From assembly GCF_040222615.1 (NCBI RefSeq), contig NZ_JAVKCQ010000083.1:1-9859 (forward strand): a DNA stretch of 9,859 bases, read 5' to 3'. Position numbers and translations under genes: made by a program. Below the pieces are notes generated by a model that searched no databases, was not told the DNA's origin, and was given only the letters and a program-made list of their open reading frames with translations. Shown here one piece after another: positions 5,578 through 9,859 of the stretch (its first letter is position 1; each line of letters starts with the position of its first letter). This DNA is from Haliea sp040222615 (GTDB lineage Bacteria > Pseudomonadota > Gammaproteobacteria > Pseudomonadales > Halieaceae).

Positions 5578-6771
5578 ATGGCCTTGAAAATCTCGCGCTC
5601 AGTGTTGGGAGCAGCCGCCGTCGCCGCCTTGGGGGGCGCCCTGTCCTGGGTCTTGCTGGTGGCCAAACCCGCCCCCGAACCCGAGGCCCTGCCCCCCGAG
5701 ACATTGCCCCTGGTGGATGTGGTCAGCGTTGAGCCCCAGTCGCTGGCGCTGAACGTAACTACCCAGGGAACCGTGCGCCCGGTGCGCGAAATCGACCTGG
5801 TGAGCCGCGTCGCGGGCAGGGTGGAAGACGCAGCGCCCGATTTTGCCGCCGGCAGCTTTTTTCGCAGCGGGGACCTGCTGGTCAGTATTGAGGATGTGGA
5901 TTACCGCTTTGCCATCGCCCGGGCCCGCTCCCAGGTGGCGGCGGCGGAGCAGCGCGTGGCTGAGGAGGAGGGCCGGGCCCTGCAAGCCGGGCGTGAATGG
6001 CGCGATTTGGGTAACCCCGATGCCAACGCCCTGTTCCTGCGCGAGCCGCAGTTGGCGTCCGCCCGGGCGGCTCTGGAGGCTGCCAGGGCTGACCTCGGCG
6101 CCGCTGAACTGGATCTGGAGCGTACCCGCGTCATCGCCCCCTTCAATGGCCGGATCAGTGAGAAGCTGGTCGATATCGGGCAGTACGTCACTCCCGGCAC
6201 CCGTATCGCCCGCGTCTATGCGACGGATGCGGTAGAGGTCAGGTTGCCGCTGACCGATCGTCAGGTGGCCCTGCTGGACCTGCCGCTGCACTACCGGAGC
6301 GATGACAGTGCGCTGGAGTTGCCCGCGGTCACCCTGCGCGCAACTTTCGCCAATCGCGACTGGGAGTGGCGGGGCCGGATCGTGCGCACCGATGCCCGTA
6401 TCGATGAGGACAGCCGGGTGGTGTACGCGGTAGCCGAGGTCCGGGAGCCCTTTGCCCGCGGTCCCGCGGGCGAGCGTCCGCCGCTGGTGCCCGGAATGTT
6501 CGTCAGCGCCACCGTGGGCGGGCGCGAGCTGGAGGCGGTAGCCAGCCTTCCCCGCTCGGCCCTGCGCAGCGACACCGGGGTGATGCTGGTCGACAGCCGC
6601 CAGCAGGTGGTGGCGCGTGAGGTCAGCGTGCTGCAGAGCGAAGGTGGCCGGGTCTGGGTGCAGGGCTTGCAGCGCGGTGACCGGGTCATTGTTCACGAGC
6701 CCACGGTCACGGTTGCCGGCATGCGGGTGGAGGTCAAAGAAGTGGCGCGTGTCGCCGGCGCGAGTCGCTGA
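5578..6771 (+). CDS. RND efflux periplasmic adaptor (membrane fusion protein)
   Basis: This 397-residue adaptor would link an inner-membrane RND pump to an outer-membrane channel. Residues 8-29 are a hydrophobic anchor with no lipobox cysteine, followed by a Pro/Glu-rich linker (31-44). The first lipoyl half lies at about 71-105 (SRVAGRVE at 76-83, GDLLVSIE at 98-105). A short Ala/Glu/Arg-rich alpha-hairpin runs over about 107-183. The second lipoyl half is TRVIAPFNGRISEKLVDIGQ (183-202), a strong family signature. The beta-barrel and membrane-proximal domains fill the rest (LVPGMFVSATV at 303-313, LPRSALR at 324-330). The ATG at 5578 is preceded by only a weak AGG. The permease gene starts two bases after the stop, so the two are co-translated. 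The exported substrate cannot be told. Confidence 0.94.
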   Translation: MALKISRSVLGAAAVAALGGALSWVLLVAKPAPEPEALPPETLPLVDVVSVEPQSLALNVTTQGTVRPVREIDLVSRVAGRVEDAAPDFAAGSFFRSGDLLVSIEDVDYRFAIARARSQVAAAEQRVAEEEGRALQAGREWRDLGNPDANALFLREPQLASARAALEAARADLGAAELDLERTRVIAPFNGRISEKLVDIGQYVTPGTRIARVYATDAVEVRLPLTDRQVALLDLPLHYRSDDSALELPAVTLRATFANRDWEWRGRIVRTDARIDEDSRVVYAVAEVREPFARGPAGERPPLVPGMFVSATVGGRELEAVASLPRSALRSDTGVMLVDSRQQVVAREVSVLQSEGGRVWVQGLQRGDRVIVHEPTVTVAGMRVEVKEVARVAGASR

Positions 6772-6773
6772 TT

Positions 6774-9700
6774 GTGGGCGGCCCAGTGCGCTGGTTCATC
6801 CACAACCCCATAGCGGCCAACCTGTTGATGCTGTTCCTGCTGGTGGGCGGAGTACTGGGTGTTCCAGCCCTGGAGAAGCAGTTCTTCCCGACCTTCGAGC
6901 TCAACCGCGTCAGCATTGCCCTGGCCTATCCCGGGGCGGGCCCGCGGGAGGTTGAGGAGCAGGTTTGCGTCCGTATCGAGGAGGCGATCCACGACCTCAG
7001 CGGGATCAAGGAAATACGCTCCACTGCCCGCGAGGGCCTCGGCACGGTGGTAGTGGAAGCGGAGGCCGGCTACGACATGCAGCGCTTGACGGCCGAGATC
7101 AAGACCCGGGTCGATGCCATCAATACCTTCCCGGTGGAGGCCGAGCGCCCGATCGTGACCGAACTGGCCTTTCGCCACTATATGGCCGCGGTGTCGCTGG
7201 CGGGCAACCTCAGCGAGCGAGAGCTGAAGCGGCTAGGGGAGCAGCTGCGCGACGATCTCGCGGCTCAGCCCAACGTCTCCGTGGTGGAGCTGGAAACACC
7301 GCGACCCTACGAGGTGTCGGTGGAAGTTTCCGAGTACACCCTGCGGCGCTATGGCCTGACTTTCAGCGACGTGGTCGCCGCTATCCGCAGCTCTTCCCTG
7401 AACCTGCCCGCAGGTGCGATCAAGGATGCCGGGGGCGATATCCGCCTGCAGACCCGGGGCCAGGCCTACGACCGCTTTGAGTTCGAGCGTATTCCGGTAG
7501 TGACTAGCCGCGACGGTACCCAGGTCCTGCTGCGGGACGTGGCCACCGTGGTGGATGGCTTTGAAGACGTGGACGTGCGCACCCGCTTCAACGACAAGCC
7601 CTCCCACACGCTGCATGTCTTCGTGACCACCAGCCCCAATACCCTGGCCACCAGCGAGACAGTGCATGCCTGGGTGGAGCAGACCCGCCAGCGGCTCCCC
7701 GCGGGTGTTGAACTGGCGGTCTGGCGGGACTCCTCGGTACCCTTCAAGGGGCGCGTGGATACCCTGCTGAAAAACGGTATCGGCGGGCTGGTCCTGGTAT
7801 TCCTGGTGCTGGTGCTGTTCCTGCGTCCCCGGCTGGCCATGTGGGTCTGTGTCGGGATTGCGGTGGCCTTTGTCGGCACCCTGTTCCTGCTGCAGTACAC
7901 CGGCACCAGTCTGAACATGATCTCGCTGTTTGCCTTCCTGTTGATCCTGGGGATCGTGGTAGACGACGCGATTATTGTCGGCGAGTCCATTCATGCCCGC
8001 CAGGCGGCGGGGGAGCGGGGTGTCGCCGGGGCCATCAGCGGTACCCGGGCGGTGATCAAGCCCGTGATCTACGCGGTGGTCAGCACCATGATCTTTTTCG
8101 TGCCCATGTTCTTCATGCCGGGAGACATGGCCCAGGCCGCGGTTGCCATTCCCACGGTGGTCATCATCGCCCTGGCCCTGTCGCTGGTGGAGTGCCTGTT
8201 GATCCTGCCGCCGCACCTGGCGCACATGCCGCCGGTAAAGCCCAGCCGGTTTGCCACCCTGCGGCGGCTGGAGATCCTGCGCCTGCGCTTCGCCGACGGC
8301 ATGACCCGCTTCGGCAGGCAGCGTTACCGGCCATTCCTGGCCCTCTGCCTGCGCCATAACCTGCTGGTGACGGCTGCGTTCCTGAGTCTGTTGCTGGTGA
8401 GCCTGGCGCTTTACGGCGGCGGCTGGCTGCGCTCGGCGTTCTTTCCGTCGATCAACTCCGACTACGTGATTGCCGAAATCGAGCTGCCCGAGGGAGGTGC
8501 CTTCAGCGATACCCTGCGCGTGCTGCGCCAGGTGGAGTCGGCGGCGTTGCAGCTCAAGCAGGAGTACAACCAGGATCCGGTTTTCGCAGCCCTGGGGCCC
8601 GCGATTGGTCATATAGACTCCAGCGGCAATGCCAACCAGATCCGCGTGATCATCGAAACGGTGTCGGATGAAGTCGACACCCGAGAGCTTGCCGACCGCT
8701 GGCGCGAGGTCATCGGCGAGCTGCCCCCGGTGCAGGATTTCCAGATGGATTACACCATCAACGAGATGGGCAAGCCGATCCGGCTGGTGGCGGCGGCCGC
8801 ATCGCTGGAGGACCTGATAGCGGTGGCTGCAGAGTTGCGCAAGGTGTTGCAGACTTACCAGGGCGTGTACAACATCAACGACAGCCTGCAGGACCCCCAG
8901 GAGGAGATCGTGCTGGGGCTGAAACCGGCGGCCGAGAACCTGGGCATCACCCTCGCCGAGCTGGCCCGGCAGGTGCGGGAGGCCTTCTACGGTTCCGAGG
9001 TGCAGCGCATTCCCCGGACCCGGGAGGACGTGCGGGTCATGGTGCGCTACCCCGAAGCCGAGCGTCTGTCGGTGGACAACCTCAGTGAGATGCGAGTGCG
9101 CACCCCCGCCGGCGACGAGGTTCCGTTCGCCACCGTGGCCGAGATCCGCTACGAGCCGGGCTACCTCACCATTGACCGCCTCGATCGCAAGCGCACCCTG
9201 GAAGTGTCCGCTGAGGTGGTGCCGGGCAGTGTGGAGCCCCGGGCAGTGGTCAATGCCATCCTGCGCGAGCATCTGCCGGGGTGGCAGCAGCGCTATCCGG
9301 GGCTCAGCCTCGCCCTGGACGGTGAGCTGCAGGAAGAGTCCGACTTCATGAGCGCCATGCTCAAGTATCTGGTGCTGGCGATGCTGGTGATCTACGCCCT
9401 GATGGCGATCCCGTTCCGCTCCTATTTCCAGCCGCTGCTGGTGCTCACCGCGATCCCCTTCGGCGTGATGGGAGCGATCTTTGGCCACCTGATTCTCAAC
9501 TGGCAGGTGAGCATGTTTTCCTTCCTGGGGGTAATCGCCTGTGCCGGGGTGGTGGTGAACGACAACCTGGTGCTGATCGACCGCATCAACCAGCTGCGCG
9601 CTGCCGGGAATCCGATTCTGAAGGCCCTGCTCCAGGGTGCCGAGGACCGGTTCCGCCCCATCATCCTGACCTCGCTCACCACCTTTGTCGGCCTGCTGCC

Positions 9701-9859
9701 GATCATGGCGGAGACCAGCGTGCAGGCCCAGTTCCTGATCCCCATGGTCACCTCCCTGGCCTTCGGCGTGCTGTTCGCCACCTTCGTCACCCTGCTGCTG
9801 GTGCCCTGCCTGTATCTGGCCGGGGAGCAGGCGGGCGCCCGCCTGCGCCATCGCAGGCA
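6774..9859 (+). CDS. RND-family efflux permease, inner-membrane subunit (3' end cut by window)
   Basis: At least 1028 residues of a proton-driven RND pump (AcrB/HAE-type superfamily) are encoded; the frame is still open at the window edge. The first helix is near HNPIAANLLMLFLLVGG (10-26). FFPTFE (37-42) and AYPGAGPREVEEQV (51-64) are family signatures at the start of the porter domain. TM4 carries GIVVDDAIIVGES with D397/D398, equivalent to the AcrB proton-relay pair D407/D408. The matching TM10 motif is GVVVNDNLVLID with N929/D930 where AcrB has K940, a substitution I recall in related proteobacterial pumps. TTFVGLLPIMAE and LLVPCLYL near the end match the AcrB C-terminus, so little is missing. 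Start is GTG at 6774; GTG at 6786 (VRWFIHNP) is an alternative. Neither has a strong ribosome site, which suggests coupling to the adaptor gene ending at 6771. No outer-membrane channel gene is visible. Confidence 0.95.
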   Translation, partial: MGGPVRWFIHNPIAANLLMLFLLVGGVLGVPALEKQFFPTFELNRVSIALAYPGAGPREVEEQVCVRIEEAIHDLSGIKEIRSTAREGLGTVVVEAEAGYDMQRLTAEIKTRVDAINTFPVEAERPIVTELAFRHYMAAVSLAGNLSERELKRLGEQLRDDLAAQPNVSVVELETPRPYEVSVEVSEYTLRRYGLTFSDVVAAIRSSSLNLPAGAIKDAGGDIRLQTRGQAYDRFEFERIPVVTSRDGTQVLLRDVATVVDGFEDVDVRTRFNDKPSHTLHVFVTTSPNTLATSETVHAWVEQTRQRLPAGVELAVWRDSSVPFKGRVDTLLKNGIGGLVLVFLVLVLFLRPRLAMWVCVGIAVAFVGTLFLLQYTGTSLNMISLFAFLLILGIVVDDAIIVGESIHARQAAGERGVAGAISGTRAVIKPVIYAVVSTMIFFVPMFFMPGDMAQAAVAIPTVVIIALALSLVECLLILPPHLAHMPPVKPSRFATLRRLEILRLRFADGMTRFGRQRYRPFLALCLRHNLLVTAAFLSLLLVSLALYGGGWLRSAFFPSINSDYVIAEIELPEGGAFSDTLRVLRQVESAALQLKQEYNQDPVFAALGPAIGHIDSSGNANQIRVIIETVSDEVDTRELADRWREVIGELPPVQDFQMDYTINEMGKPIRLVAAAASLEDLIAVAAELRKVLQTYQGVYNINDSLQDPQEEIVLGLKPAAENLGITLAELARQVREAFYGSEVQRIPRTREDVRVMVRYPEAERLSVDNLSEMRVRTPAGDEVPFATVAEIRYEPGYLTIDRLDRKRTLEVSAEVVPGSVEPRAVVNAILREHLPGWQQRYPGLSLALDGELQEESDFMSAMLKYLVLAMLVIYALMAIPFRSYFQPLLVLTAIPFGVMGAIFGHLILNWQVSMFSFLGVIACAGVVVNDNLVLIDRINQLRAAGNPILKALLQGAEDRFRPIILTSLTTFVGLLPIMAETSVQAQFLIPMVTSLAFGVLFATFVTLLLVPCLYLAGEQAGARLRHRR

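Noticed and set aside
7233..9851. An 872-codon open frame on the minus strand
   Set aside because: It lies antisense to the RND permease, whose family motifs are unmistakable on the plus strand. Its product is rich in Gln/His/Gly/Arg with no recognisable domain, the usual shadow of a GC-rich gene.

Overview
The window is GC-rich bacterial chromosome. The gene set (a PhaD-type regulator, two polyhydroxyalkanoate (PHA) phasins, an RND efflux pair and a DASS permease) and the codon use point to a gammaproteobacterium. A marine member near Halieaceae/Cellvibrionales or the pseudomonads is my guess, from protein resemblance only. I see no rRNA, tRNA, CRISPR array or insertion sequence.

Layout. 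Bases 1-405 hold no convincing gene but carry four tandem 48-bp repeats (about 86-277). A plus-strand two-gene unit follows. The first gene encodes an exported paraoxonase-like beta-propeller lactonase/arylesterase (406-1476). The second encodes a DASS/SLC13 sodium-coupled carboxylate permease (1473-2852), and the two overlap by GTGA. This unit converges on a minus-strand block that reads, in transcription order: a phasin-like protein with an N-terminal histone-like tail (5360-4755), a hairpin and an intrinsic terminator, a PhaF-like phasin with a C-terminal histone-like tail (4631-4146), a TTG-started PhaD-like TetR regulator (4121-3468), and a Prx5-type peroxiredoxin (3374-2895) with its own likely promoter. 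Divergent from the phasins, an RND efflux pair runs on the plus strand: periplasmic adaptor (5578-6771) and inner-membrane permease (6774 to the window end, cut off before its stop).

How the genes may work together. The lactonase and permease look like a hydrolyse-then-import pair: a periplasmic enzyme would open a lactone or ester to a carboxylate that the DASS protein could take up. This is inferred from translational coupling and family chemistry. The phasin-phasin-PhaD block looks like a PHA granule-coating and nucleoid-tethering module with its own regulator, but no PHA synthase is present here. The RND pair is a standard proton-driven efflux module whose outer-membrane channel lies outside the window.

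The most interesting points are the coupled paraoxonase-like enzyme and permease, the two neighbouring phasins with mirrored domain order, and the in-frame 48-bp tandem repeats before the lactonase gene.
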